From: Bacteroidales bacterium
Lineage (GTDB): Bacteria; Bacteroidota; Bacteroidia; Bacteroidales; Paludibacteraceae
Assembly: GCA_015061115.1 (NCBI GenBank)
Contig: SUXE01000004.1
Coordinates: forward strand, 1-64,000
Length of the DNA stretch: 64,000 bases
Reading direction: 5' to 3'
Both the position numbers and the translations under genes were made by a program. The notes under the pieces are model-generated. The model had not been told where the DNA came from. It searched no databases and saw nothing but the letters and a program-made list of their open reading frames with translations. Below, one piece after another: positions 18,831 to 27,037 of this stretch (positions within the stretch are counted from its first letter, which is position 1; the number at the start of each line of letters is the position of its first letter).

Positions 18831-20117
18831 TTACTTGATTACGATGTTTGAAGAAGCTGTTTCATCCTCCCAGTCAGAAACTGTAACAGAGAATCTGATT
18901 GGAGTCAACATATCAAACTCCTTAGGATTTCCATCATTATCACCATCCAAGTCTACATCATTATCAAGCATATCTGGCACACCATCTTCATCCTTATCAC
19001 CAATGAAGTTGTCATCAGGCAATGTCATAGTGAAACGATATGCCTTTCCAGCCTCCCATGCAGGGATCTTTGCTGGTGTAGCCGAATCGTCATTGTCTGT
19101 ACCAAGATCAACAATAACTGTCTTGCATCCAAAGATACCAGTAGTAGCGCCATGACGACCCTCACTATCTGTCATAGAATAACCACAGTTACCAATCATA
19201 TTCCAACCTTCACCGACCTTTTTAGGTGTCTCAACTTTGTAGTAAACACGAACAGCAATCTTTCCATCCTGAGGAAGAAGCATAGCATTTGAATTAACAG
19301 CTACTGCTTCAGCTCCTGTAACAACCACATCAGCTCCCTCATAGAAAGTATATAGAGTTCCCTGTGCGGCCTCTGATCCTGTCTTATCTGCCTTACCTGC
19401 TACCAAAGCAGCATCACCATCTATTTCAGTGAATTCCCATGAGACCTTGCTGTTTTGATTTCCTTCACCAGGCTGATCTCCATCTGATCCAGTTGAAGCA
19501 AGTTCAGTAGTCTGAGCAAATGACATGACAGCATCATTCTGACCAGCAGCGATAATCTCTATCTTATTGATTGTGTATTTATTAGTAGAAGTAGCACCCT
19601 TGAATGAGAAATTAACTTTTGAAAGAGCGTGAACAAAGTTCAATGGCTGAACACCTTCATCTGGCTTTGCACTAGCTTCAGCATAAGCAATTACTAAGTC
19701 TTTCTGTGCTTCTGCTGTTGCTGCGACAGTGAATTTTAGAGACTCATACTCTGTGTTCCAGGCAGCACCAACTTCCTTGTTGAAAGCACGGAAGCCAATG
19801 TTTCCTGCTGAAAAACTTGGCCAATAGTACAATTCATTATCAGTATCAAAAATTTCGTCAGCAGCAACTGAGGCAGACTCTCCTTCATTAAAATAAAGAC
19901 CACCGTCATACCAAGCTGCGACCATGAAACCTTTTGTCTTAACGACATCAGAAGTCACATCTGTAGCACGAGTTCCACCAGCTGTGTAAGTAGAGAAACT
20001 CAAAGCACCTTTGTTAGATCTGTTAGATCCATTTGTCTTCTCAGCAACGAACTCCTCGTCCTGAGAGCACGATGCAAGAGCTAAGCTTGCAAGCGCGAAA
20101 AAGAAAATTTTCTTCAT
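18831..20117 (-). CDS. Putative main fimbrillin subunit (Mfa-like lipoprotein)
   Basis: 428 residues. Signal peptide and lipobox MKKIFFFALASLALASC, then GGTRATDVTS around residue 50, the typical Arg-Ala maturation site of fimbrillins. The N-terminal domain has FMVAAWYDGG, LYYWPSFSAG and FVHALSKVNFSFKG, all conserved in Mfa_like proteins. Near the C-terminus (about residues 375-402) is an Asp-rich insertion (DKDEDGVPDMLDNDVDLDGD) like thrombospondin type 3 or dockerin calcium loops. It ends with SVTVSDWEDE, the probable donor-strand region. Its position before the hairpin suggests it is the most abundant subunit; that is inference. Confidence 0.88.
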   Translation of the reverse strand: MKKIFFFALASLALASCSQDEEFVAEKTNGSNRSNKGALSFSTYTAGGTRATDVTSDVVKTKGFMVAAWYDGGLYFNEGESASVAADEIFDTDNELYYWPSFSAGNIGFRAFNKEVGAAWNTEYESLKFTVAATAEAQKDLVIAYAEASAKPDEGVQPLNFVHALSKVNFSFKGATSTNKYTINKIEIIAAGQNDAVMSFAQTTELASTGSDGDQPGEGNQNSKVSWEFTEIDGDAALVAGKADKTGSEAAQGTLYTFYEGADVVVTGAEAVAVNSNAMLLPQDGKIAVRVYYKVETPKKVGEGWNMIGNCGYSMTDSEGRHGATTGIFGCKTVIVDLGTDNDDSATPAKIPAWEAGKAYRFTMTLPDDNFIGDKDEDGVPDMLDNDVDLDGDNDGNPKEFDMLTPIRFSVTVSDWEDETASSNIVIK

Positions 20118-20153
20118 GTTAGTAAATTTTTAATTTATTTTTTTCTTTTTGTT

Positions 20154-21293
20154 TTACAGATCGATATCGATATTGATCTCATCCTCCCAATCACTCACTG
20201 TGATGTCGAATCCATTTCCCTCCTCCGTCTTCTTCACATCAGGAAGTTCCAACGGATCCGTAACATCTATGATCAAATCTATATCGTTCTCGTTTGACGT
20301 TTTGACCAGATTGCCCACTGGCAGATCGTAGGTCATAATCGTTTCGCCATCCACGAGCATCACATCCAAGTGTAAATAAAGCTCGTCTGGCTTGTAGGAA
20401 TATCCCTTCACCAAACCGAATGTCTGGAATGTTGTCTCCACATATCCGGTGCTGTCTGTTTCTGCAACGCCTTTCCATCCTGTCAACTCATGCGCTGTCA
20501 TTTCTGTCAGTGCATGCATCTGACTGATGTTGTAGGACTTTGCCACTCCGCTTATCACAGCTCTTACAGTGTAAAGGTTTCCATATCCTTTGAAATGCGC
20601 TTTCACACCGACCTTGAGAATCGCCGACTTAGTATAGAATGTTCCGTCGGAGAATCGTGTGTGTGGTGTAAACTCTCTTATAATCTTGTCTTCATCAATT
20701 ATCACGCCCTCATAACAGTCGTTAGCAAACCATATCGGCTGTTTTGTAGTGAGCGAGTATTCATCAGCTCGCGTCTCAGTATTTGCTCGTGTCGCTCGCG
20801 TCTGCACTGCCCACGGAGAATTCGAACGTGTCACCCATTCAGCTCGTGAGGCTGAGAACCATCGTGATGTCTGCGGAATAGTCTCAATCTGTGCCGACGT
20901 GTATTTATCCATTCCGCTGAATTTAAGCGACGCGTATTCCATAATCGACTGGTTGAACACAAAAAAGTTCCATTCTCCATCGTATAGTTTCACCTCAGTA
21001 TGCTCGATATTGTTGGTCACAACCACCACAGGATCCTGTTTACCCGTCTGGTCGTAAGCGTAAACCGACATTCCCGTAGGTGCGGTGCCCTCATCGAAAT
21101 CAGCCCAACGGCTTCCTCTCCAATCAACTTTGATATCCACCGGCACAAGCTCATCCCATTCATCCCACAATTGGCGTCTGTCACAAGACGTGGCGAACAA
21201 AATCAGAATAAACATCAACCACGTAGAGACGCACGGGCATGCGTGTCTTTGAGGTGAATGTTCTTGAGAGCGCGACCTATTCTTTAATAGCAT
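20154..21293 (-). CDS. DUF5119 lipoprotein of the fimbrial operon
   Basis: 379 residues. The DUF5119 start (LVPVDIKVDWRG) follows a lipobox FATSC. DUF5119 proteins accompany DUF3575 barrels in Bacteroidales fimbrial operons, probably as an anchor or minor subunit. The end (ITVSDWEDE) matches the main fimbrillin. AAAGGAGGTGA sits 5 nt before ATG 21293, which overlaps the upstream gene by 17 bp, so coupling is likely. The N-terminal ~15 residues before the hydrophobic core come from a palindromic repeat (see 21225), giving an unusually long polar n-region, RHACPCVST. Confidence 0.85.
   Translation of the reverse strand: MLLKNRSRSQEHSPQRHACPCVSTWLMFILILFATSCDRRQLWDEWDELVPVDIKVDWRGSRWADFDEGTAPTGMSVYAYDQTGKQDPVVVVTNNIEHTEVKLYDGEWNFFVFNQSIMEYASLKFSGMDKYTSAQIETIPQTSRWFSASRAEWVTRSNSPWAVQTRATRANTETRADEYSLTTKQPIWFANDCYEGVIIDEDKIIREFTPHTRFSDGTFYTKSAILKVGVKAHFKGYGNLYTVRAVISGVAKSYNISQMHALTEMTAHELTGWKGVAETDSTGYVETTFQTFGLVKGYSYKPDELYLHLDVMLVDGETIMTYDLPVGNLVKTSNENDIDLIIDVTDPLELPDVKKTEEGNGFDITVSDWEDEINIDIDL
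21225..21248. repeat. Palindromic repeat copy inside coding sequence
   Basis: AGAGACGCACGGGCATGCGT followed by GTCT is an imperfect version of the intergenic palindromes at 10525 and 33339. Here it encodes part of the signal-peptide n-region of the DUF5119 lipoprotein. Confidence 0.65.
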
Positions 21294-22605
21294 CGTCACC
21301 TCCTTTCTTCACTAATTTGCTCGGCCTCTCCACTTTTCTGTGGATTAGGTAGCCAATATTAATGTCAAGTTTTGTAGGACCGATCCATGTGTAGCGACCG
21401 TCGTGCTGCCACACCAGATATTTATTCTGCAATCTGCCCTCATAGTAGCTGTAGTTGGTGCGCATCATTCCTATTCCCGCTCCAAACTGCAATCTCCATC
21501 GTCTGTTTTTACCGAATCTCTTAGCATAATGGTAAGAAATTCCTGCGTTGACGCAAATCTCTCCCTGATAGCCTTTCGAATCAAATTCGAAATCATAATA
21601 TCCGACGCCTCCAAACAATCCTACCGCATGACCTGTAAGCACTGGTTCGAAACGTCTGTCGCCAAACCAATATTTGCCTTCCAGCTCCCAATACTGCAAT
21701 TGGTAACACCACGAGTCATCCTTTGCCACCCACCATGGGAAAACATAAGATACATTGAAACTCAATTTCTTTTTGATTGGGAACTCAACACCAAAGTTTG
21801 GAGCTAACAATGCGTCGTATAGCAAGTTAGAGTTGACTGCAAACATCGGTTCGTATTCTGTGACCGTCGTCTTCCTTGGCTTCCTCTTCTTTTCCTTTGG
21901 CAACTGCATCGGATCATGTGGAGAAAGCTCATCATTAGGCTTTTTCACATAAACGAACGATTCATCCTCAGGCAAAAGCTTATCCATTTCCGGGAATTTC
22001 TTTTCCTCTTTCTTCTTCTTTTTGAAATAGATCACCACATCACATCGACGCAAGACTGGGAAAAACTGTTTTGATATTCTATCCCAAGTGGCACCATTCC
22101 TATCAATAGCTTGGATTTTTGCAGGCACGTTGCCGCCAGACAAAATACACTGCAACACCCTCTCCTTATTTGGAATATCAGATTTTCTAACTTCCGCTGC
22201 AAGATTCTGCCAAATCTGTGGGATAGTCACCTTTGCATCGAAATAGTTCTCATTATATCTCGGAAGTTTGAAATATCTTTCAATAAGATGGATGGAATTG
22301 TCAAGACGTTTCCATCTCACTCTAGAGTTAGCCTCATCAGAACCCTCTGGAGAGACACCAGCATAAACATCTACACGTGGCACGTATATAGAATCCGCGC
22401 CCTGTTTCTCCTGCAATGCACGCAATTTATTAAGCATAGCATTGTTAGTAGAATAATCAAGATCAATCGCTCCCGAGCCTACATGGAAATAAAAAGTGAT
22501 TTTTGCGGAATCCACATAATCGCTGAATCCGCCATTTTTCTGAGCTATAGCTACAGCTATGTTCAAAACAAGTATTACACAATATGTAATTAATTTTTTT
22601 ATCAA
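21277..22605 (-). CDS. DUF3575 outer-membrane barrel protein of the fimbrial operon
   Basis: 442 residues; first gene of the fimbrial operon. A signal peptide (to AIAQ) is followed by a ~180-residue alpha/beta region with an OmpA-like flavour (YAGVSPEGSDEANSRVRWKR), a Lys-rich linker (KKKKKEEKKF), and a C-terminal DUF3575 beta-barrel (FAVNSNLLYDALLAPNFGVEF, YWELEGKYWFGDRR, GHAVGLFGGVGYYDFEFD). Family members are found at the head of fimbrial and surface loci in Bacteroidales and may anchor or help assemble the fimbriae in the outer membrane. Confidence 0.87.
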   Translation of the reverse strand: MIKKLITYCVILVLNIAVAIAQKNGGFSDYVDSAKITFYFHVGSGAIDLDYSTNNAMLNKLRALQEKQGADSIYVPRVDVYAGVSPEGSDEANSRVRWKRLDNSIHLIERYFKLPRYNENYFDAKVTIPQIWQNLAAEVRKSDIPNKERVLQCILSGGNVPAKIQAIDRNGATWDRISKQFFPVLRRCDVVIYFKKKKKEEKKFPEMDKLLPEDESFVYVKKPNDELSPHDPMQLPKEKKRKPRKTTVTEYEPMFAVNSNLLYDALLAPNFGVEFPIKKKLSFNVSYVFPWWVAKDDSWCYQLQYWELEGKYWFGDRRFEPVLTGHAVGLFGGVGYYDFEFDSKGYQGEICVNAGISYHYAKRFGKNRRWRLQFGAGIGMMRTNYSYYEGRLQNKYLVWQHDGRYTWIGPTKLDINIGYLIHRKVERPSKLVKKGGDDAIKE

Positions 22606-23037
22606 CTTTTCAATCCTAATATGCCATCACATTCATCAGCTTCAGTCGTTCATCAACACATTCATCCTCTTCAGTTCATCATCGCATCATCATCCTCAAT
22701 TCATCAGCTTCTACACAAAACAATAGTCAAATTTTTAATAATGTCCTCTTTAACTATCTATCACTGACATCTGAAAACAAACCAACATCAAATTCAACAC
22801 AAACAGATATCACTTGCAAAGGAAATCAAAAATAGAATAACATATACACATACGCTATATGTTTTTTAGCATTTTTGTGATTTTCATCTATAAAATAACG
22901 GAATTGATATATATAAATGTCGTTTCGTAGATAAATTCACAGAATGAAATATTTGGAGAAACTGGAAACGTGCAATAAATTAACAAATTCAATTTGGCAC
23001 AAGTAAACAACTTCTCATTCCATTCAACAAAACAATT
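22606..23037. other. Gene-free spacer with TCATCA-rich tract
   Basis: No gene seen. 22625-22715 is a low-complexity tract of TTCATC, CATCATC and TCATCAG units, resembling the tract before mutS. The remainder is AT-rich and must hold the fimbrial operon promoter; no strong TAnnTTTG box or inverted repeats flanking a switchable segment were found. Confidence 0.5.
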
Positions 23038-24246
23038 CTAATACAGCAATCCAAACATCCAGAGAGGAACTCTATTACCATGACCTATTTCAGTATCGTC
23101 GACTGCTAGATAACTATCAGGAATGTCCTTTATCTGTAAAAATGTCTTATCTGCGCCACCGACCTCAAAAAGATATTTGCCTGATACTAGGAAATCTCCC
23201 TTGGGAGCCGACTGTATTGAAGCAACCTGCTCAACCTGATTCATAAAAAAAGTTTCACGTTTATTGCCAATCTCAGACTTTGACGCAAGAGATTCCATCA
23301 AATTAGTATTGTTTAAGTATACCTTTTCCGGAGAAACCAAATGTTTGTAGCTTTTCAGTTCACGAGTAAGAAGGCTTAATATATTAGCTCTTTCTAATGC
23401 ATATAACATTCTCAAGCAACTATCTCTCGTGGTCTCTAACGCTGCGCATAACTTAGCAACATTTGGAACAAACGGCACATTGCCGGCAATAATACTCAAT
23501 AATTTTTTTGTCTTCTCTATAGTAGCATATGTGACATCTGTTACAGCGACCATATCCGATTCAATAACAAGATTTACTGTAGCTGCTAATTGTTGATGGA
23601 AATCAATACCCGACTCTTTGAAAAATGGATAGCATCCATGATTAATATAATCTTCAAAATGACGCATCACCATCGTTTTTGCAGTGACATCCATCGCAAT
23701 CTCAACATGATTTGACAACAACTGTTCGATAGAAATCGCTGGTATGGAAACCTCTCCTATATATTCCAAATACTCCCTAAACGACATAGACGACAACGTA
23801 TATAGAATCTGACGGCGAGCCAAATCCACTTTTGAATTATCTATTTCAAGCATAGACGATCCTGTATATACAATCTTTAAATCAGGATATTCATCATAAA
23901 AGTTTTTTAGTTGCTCCGCCCAATTCTTACATTTATGAACTTCATCGAAAAAAATAATTCTAATACCCCTCACATACAAATGCTCAACAAGGTCATCTAC
24001 ATCATGCGTCTTAAACCAAAGATTATCAAGCGATACCCATAAAGTGTCATCAACATTGTCAAATGTTTCCTTGATATGTTGCAAAACAAGAGTCGTTTTT
24101 CCAACGCCTCTTGCTCCTTTGATTCCTATCATTCTTGCATCCCAATTTATAGCCTTATGAAGATATCGCTTAAAATCCATCGACACTAAAGCCAACCTTC
24201 GATGATAGACATTTATAAGTTTTATTATATCCTGTTGTTCCATCAT
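23038..24246 (-). CDS. AAA ATPase with DUF4143-type C-terminus (A)
   Basis: 402 residues. P-loop GARGVGKTTLV (about residues 42-52), Walker B IIFFDEVHKCKNW (near 95-107) and sensor region VYTGSSMLEID. The middle is helical with a winged-helix-like part (VPNVAKLCAALETTRDSCLRML), and the C-terminus resembles the DUF4143 nuclease-like fold (GDFLVSGKYLFEVGG). These large ATPase families in Bacteroidetes have no settled function. Start taken as the first of two adjacent ATGs (24246); the next is 24243. Tandem 28-bp repeats lie just upstream, and an ORF through them ends in an ATGA overlap with this start. Confidence 0.88.
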   Translation of the reverse strand: MMEQQDIIKLINVYHRRLALVSMDFKRYLHKAINWDARMIGIKGARGVGKTTLVLQHIKETFDNVDDTLWVSLDNLWFKTHDVDDLVEHLYVRGIRIIFFDEVHKCKNWAEQLKNFYDEYPDLKIVYTGSSMLEIDNSKVDLARRQILYTLSSMSFREYLEYIGEVSIPAISIEQLLSNHVEIAMDVTAKTMVMRHFEDYINHGCYPFFKESGIDFHQQLAATVNLVIESDMVAVTDVTYATIEKTKKLLSIIAGNVPFVPNVAKLCAALETTRDSCLRMLYALERANILSLLTRELKSYKHLVSPEKVYLNNTNLMESLASKSEIGNKRETFFMNQVEQVASIQSAPKGDFLVSGKYLFEVGGADKTFLQIKDIPDSYLAVDDTEIGHGNRVPLWMFGLLY

Positions 24247-24356
24247 AATATACATTTGAATTTATCTGCGAATATACAAAATAGCTTTTGGAAAAGTGGT
24301 TTTTGGCCGAAAAATAGCTTTTGGAAAAGTGGTTTTTGACTAAAACTCGAAAACAA
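24243..24356 (-). CDS. Possible leader peptide of 11-residue repeats (A)
   Basis: A 37-codon open frame from a TTG (24356), through two copies of the 33-bp repeat, encoding QKPLFQKLFFG then QKPLFQKLFC, and ending in TGA that overlaps the ATPase ATG as ATGA. No clear Shine-Dalgarno site was seen and the start codon is a guess. A second frame through the repeats is also open, so coding is unproven; compare the similar arrangement at 41433-41516. Confidence 0.3.
   Translation of the reverse strand: MFSSFSQKPLFQKLFFGQKPLFQKLFCIFADKFKCIL
24278..24338. repeat. Tandem 28-bp repeat, 2 copies, period 33 (A)
   Basis: Identical 28-bp units at 24278-24305 and 24311-24338, beginning AAAATAGCTTTTGG and ending GTGGTTTTTG, separated by a 5-bp spacer (GCCGA). 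They lie 32-92 bp before the ATPase start. Confidence 0.85.
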
Positions 24357-24372
24357 TGACCTTTTTAAAACC

Positions 24373-24399
24373 AAAAAAGACGCTTGAAAAAGCGTCTTT
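24373..24399 (-). terminator. Terminator of tRNA-Arg
   Basis: AAAGACGCTT (24376-24385) pairs with AAGCGTCTTT (24390-24399). A T-run follows on the minus strand, just past the tRNA 3' end. Confidence 0.8.
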
Positions 24400-24406
24400 C
24401 CTGAGT

Positions 24407-24483
24407 TGGTGATCGGGAAGGGATTCGAACCCTTGACCCACAGCTTAGAAGGCTGTTGCTCTATCCAGCTGAGCTACCCGACC
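24407..24483 (-). tRNA. tRNA-Arg(UCU)
   Basis: Full cloverleaf on the minus strand. Acceptor GGTCGGG pairs with CCCGATC with one G-U pair; the anticodon loop CTTCTAA gives anticodon UCU; the T-loop is TTCGAAT. Discriminator A and CCA are encoded (24407-24410). Confidence 0.95.
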
Positions 24484-24574
24484 TACCTTAACTGCTTTCT
24501 TTCAAAAGCGATGCAAAAGTATAAACTTTTCAACTTAAAACCAAAATTTATACAGCTTTTTTTGAAAATTTATC

Positions 24575-24612
24575 AGAAATAGCAGAATTAGATTCATAAT
24601 TCCGCTATTTCT
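24575..24612 (-). terminator. Probable terminator of miaB
   Basis: A 16-bp stem with one G-U pair (24575-24590 with 24597-24612) lies 12 bp past the miaB stop. The following minus-strand sequence is only moderately T-rich, so it may act mainly as an mRNA 3' stabiliser. Confidence 0.6.
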
Positions 24613-24624
24613 ATGCTTTATTGA

Positions 24625-25974
24625 TCAATCCACAATCTCACCAATCAATGTGGCTGATGTTGTCTGCAACACTTTGACGTGGACAATGTCGCCAACCTTC
24701 GCGTCTCCCTTAGGGAACACTGCCACCTTGTTCTGCTGTGTGCGTCCGAAAAGTTGGTCGGCGCTTCTCTTGCTTCGGCCTTCAACCAAAACCTCGAATA
24801 CTTTACCAAGGTCTCTTTCATTGCTGATTGCAGACAGACGTGTTTGATTTTCAATAATTTCGTTCAAACGACGTATCTTCACCTCCTCTGAGATATTGTC
24901 TGGTAAAAATTTCGACGCATACGTGCCAGGGCGCTCAGAATACTTAAACATGAACGCTGAATCAAACACCACCTCATTCATCAATGACAGAGTCTGTTGG
25001 TGATCCTCTTCCGTCTCACCATGGAATCCGCAGAAAATATCTGTTGTGATTCCGCAATCCGGAATTATACGGCGTATAGCGGCGATTCGTTCCAAAAACC
25101 ATTCACGCGTGTATTTTCTGTTCATCGCCTTTAGCACAGCTGAACTTCCGCTCTGTACCGCAAGATGTATGTGTTTGCACACATTGTCCCACTTGGCAAT
25201 CGCATAAAGGATATCATCTGTCATATCCTTAGGATGCGACGTAGTGAAACGGATACGCATGTTTGGGAATTTCTCCGCAATGATCTCAAGCAGCTGGGCA
25301 AAAGTAGTGACATTCTCATTCTCGTCGACGAAACGATAAGAATTGACATTCTGACCCAACAACACTACCTCTTTGAATCCCTTTTCACTAAGATCCCTGA
25401 CTTCATTCAAGATACTGTCTACAGCACGGCTTCTCTCTCGTCCACGAGTGTATGGCACGATACAGTAAGAGCAGAAATTGTTGCAGCCTCGCATAATAGA
25501 CACATATCCGGAAATGCGGTTATGGCCAAGTCTTGCCGGGATGACGTTGCGATAAGTCTCCGTAGTGGAAAGATCCACATTGATCGCTTTTTCTCCCGCC
25601 TCCACACTCGAGATCAAGTTTGGCAGATCAAGATACGAATCTGGTCCGCACACAAGGTCAACGACACCTGTCTGAAGCAGTTCCTCCTTCATTCTCTCAG
25701 CCATACAGCCGATAATACCAATGATTAGCGGACGCTTGGCATCACGCTTCAACGACTGGAAATACTGAATACGGGAATGAATCTTCTGCTCCGCATTGTC
25801 GCGGATCGAGCAAGTGTTGGCAAAAATAGCGTCTGCCTCCTTCAAATCCTCAGTGATTTCATAACCCACCGTCTGCATGATCGCAGCCACAACTTCTGTG
25901 TCTGCCACGTTCATCTGACAGCCATAAGTCTCAATAAAAAGTTTTTTTGTCGCAGATTTAGAGTCTGTTTTCAT
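24625..25974 (-). CDS. miaB: tRNA-2-methylthio-N6-dimethylallyladenosine synthase MiaB
   Basis: Radical-SAM methylthiotransferase that adds the 2-methylthio group to i6A37 of tRNAs. 449 residues. The N-terminal MTTase domain has ETYGCQMNVADTE; Cys residues for the auxiliary cluster are at YGCQMN, FANTCSIRDNA and GCMAER. The radical-SAM motif is GCNNFCSYCIVPYTRGRE (CxxxCxxC, about residues 164-171). The C-terminal ~65 residues form a TRAM domain (VLVEGRSKRSADQLFGRTQ). A TATCTTTG box lies upstream on the minus strand. Confidence 0.96.
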   Translation of the reverse strand: MKTDSKSATKKLFIETYGCQMNVADTEVVAAIMQTVGYEITEDLKEADAIFANTCSIRDNAEQKIHSRIQYFQSLKRDAKRPLIIGIIGCMAERMKEELLQTGVVDLVCGPDSYLDLPNLISSVEAGEKAINVDLSTTETYRNVIPARLGHNRISGYVSIMRGCNNFCSYCIVPYTRGRERSRAVDSILNEVRDLSEKGFKEVVLLGQNVNSYRFVDENENVTTFAQLLEIIAEKFPNMRIRFTTSHPKDMTDDILYAIAKWDNVCKHIHLAVQSGSSAVLKAMNRKYTREWFLERIAAIRRIIPDCGITTDIFCGFHGETEEDHQQTLSLMNEVVFDSAFMFKYSERPGTYASKFLPDNISEEVKIRRLNEIIENQTRLSAISNERDLGKVFEVLVEGRSKRSADQLFGRTQQNKVAVFPKGDAKVGDIVHVKVLQTTSATLIGEIVD

Positions 25975-25996
25975 CTTTTATATATTAAAATTGTTG

Positions 25997-26004
25997 CAAA
26001 GATA
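25997..26004 (-). promoter_or_regulatory. Candidate -7 promoter box for miaB
   Basis: The minus strand reads TATCTTTG, 23 bp before the miaB ATG. Confidence 0.55.
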
Positions 26005-26016
26005 CTCATCTTCATT

Positions 26017-26024
26017 TATTTTTG
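26017..26024 (+). promoter_or_regulatory. Candidate -7 promoter box for the PASTA gene
   Basis: TATTTTTG, 40 bp before the PASTA protein start. It is divergent from the miaB box. Confidence 0.45.
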
Positions 26025-26063
26025 TAATTCATATAGAAGAATTTAGAAGAAATAGATTTTCAA

Positions 26064-26960
26064 ATGAGCGCAGAAACAGAATCAAAGTCGACATCGGCTA
26101 AGAAAAACAAAGAGCCATTTTTCAAAAGATTCGTCAAAAATCCTTTGGTGATCAGCATACTTGCATGCATTGTGATTGTTTTGATCGGATTTGCATGGGT
26201 ATCAAGCTGGCTTAACAGCTATACCAACCATGGTATAGAGATAGAGACTCCCGACCTAAACGGTATGACAGAAAAAGAAGGTGGTGATATCCTTGCCCTT
26301 CGTGGATTAACATATGAGGTCATAGATTCAATGTATGTCAACGGAATGAAGCCAGGTGCTATCGTCGATCAAGTGCCAAAAGCTGGAGCGAAAGTGAAAG
26401 AAGGACGTAAGATCTACCTCAAGATACAGGCATACAGCGCAAAGAAAGTGTCTCTTCCAGAAGTACGTGAAGGTTCAGCGCGTCAGGCAGAAAATCTGTT
26501 GGCAAGCGTAGGTTTGAAAGTCAACAATTTGGAATATGTACCGTCGGAGCAGAGCGGAAACGTGATCGAGGTGAAATACCACGACCAGATCATCCTTCCA
26601 AACACAAAACTGATAGAGGGATCTGCTGTGACTTTGGTTATCGGACGCGGTCTGTCTAACGAAGAGGTACAAGTGACAAGCTTCCGTGGACTTACTCTTG
26701 ATAGAGCAAGAAACGAAGCTCATGAGAAAGATTTGAATATTGGTTCTATCAATTACGACAACGGCATATCAGATCAAGACAAGGACAAAGCCATCGTCTA
26801 CAAACAGACTCCTGTGACAGGCAAGACAGTTCCTGCAGGCACTCGCGTCGATCTATATTTTACGACAGACAAGACAAAGATGGAGGAACCAGAAGAGATC
26901 TTCAAAAATGATGCTGTCCAGGATTCTGTACCAGACAGCGATGACGGACTTTGGAATTAA
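26064..26960 (+). CDS. PASTA-domain membrane protein
   Basis: 298 residues. A cytosolic basic N-terminus, one transmembrane helix (NPLVISILACIVIVLIGFAW, about residues 28-50), then three PASTA domains outside the membrane. Each has the usual pattern of a Thr/Pro start, helix, and a late VP.AG...G (for example VDQVPKAGAKVKEGRKIYL and TPVTGKTVPAGTRVDLYF). PASTA domains in other phyla bind peptidoglycan fragments, but here there is no kinase or transpeptidase domain. The neighbouring RluD-family gene is a common partner in Bacteroidetes; the link is not understood. Confidence 0.9.
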   Translation: MSAETESKSTSAKKNKEPFFKRFVKNPLVISILACIVIVLIGFAWVSSWLNSYTNHGIEIETPDLNGMTEKEGGDILALRGLTYEVIDSMYVNGMKPGAIVDQVPKAGAKVKEGRKIYLKIQAYSAKKVSLPEVREGSARQAENLLASVGLKVNNLEYVPSEQSGNVIEVKYHDQIILPNTKLIEGSAVTLVIGRGLSNEEVQVTSFRGLTLDRARNEAHEKDLNIGSINYDNGISDQDKDKAIVYKQTPVTGKTVPAGTRVDLYFTTDKTKMEEPEEIFKNDAVQDSVPDSDDGLWN

Positions 26961-27037
26961 TCTGAGTTTTGCATTTTTCTCAAACAACCCCGCAAAGACA
27001 GGATTTTTCAACAGTCATTAACAAAAAAAAAAACATT

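Noticed and set aside
22606-23037. Invertible promoter for the fimbrial operon
   Set aside because: I looked for inverted repeats flanking a promoter-sized segment and saw none of useful length; no recombinase gene is near.
25165-25728. 187-aa plus-strand ORF
   Set aside because: Antisense to miaB; composition and lack of start signals fit a shadow frame.
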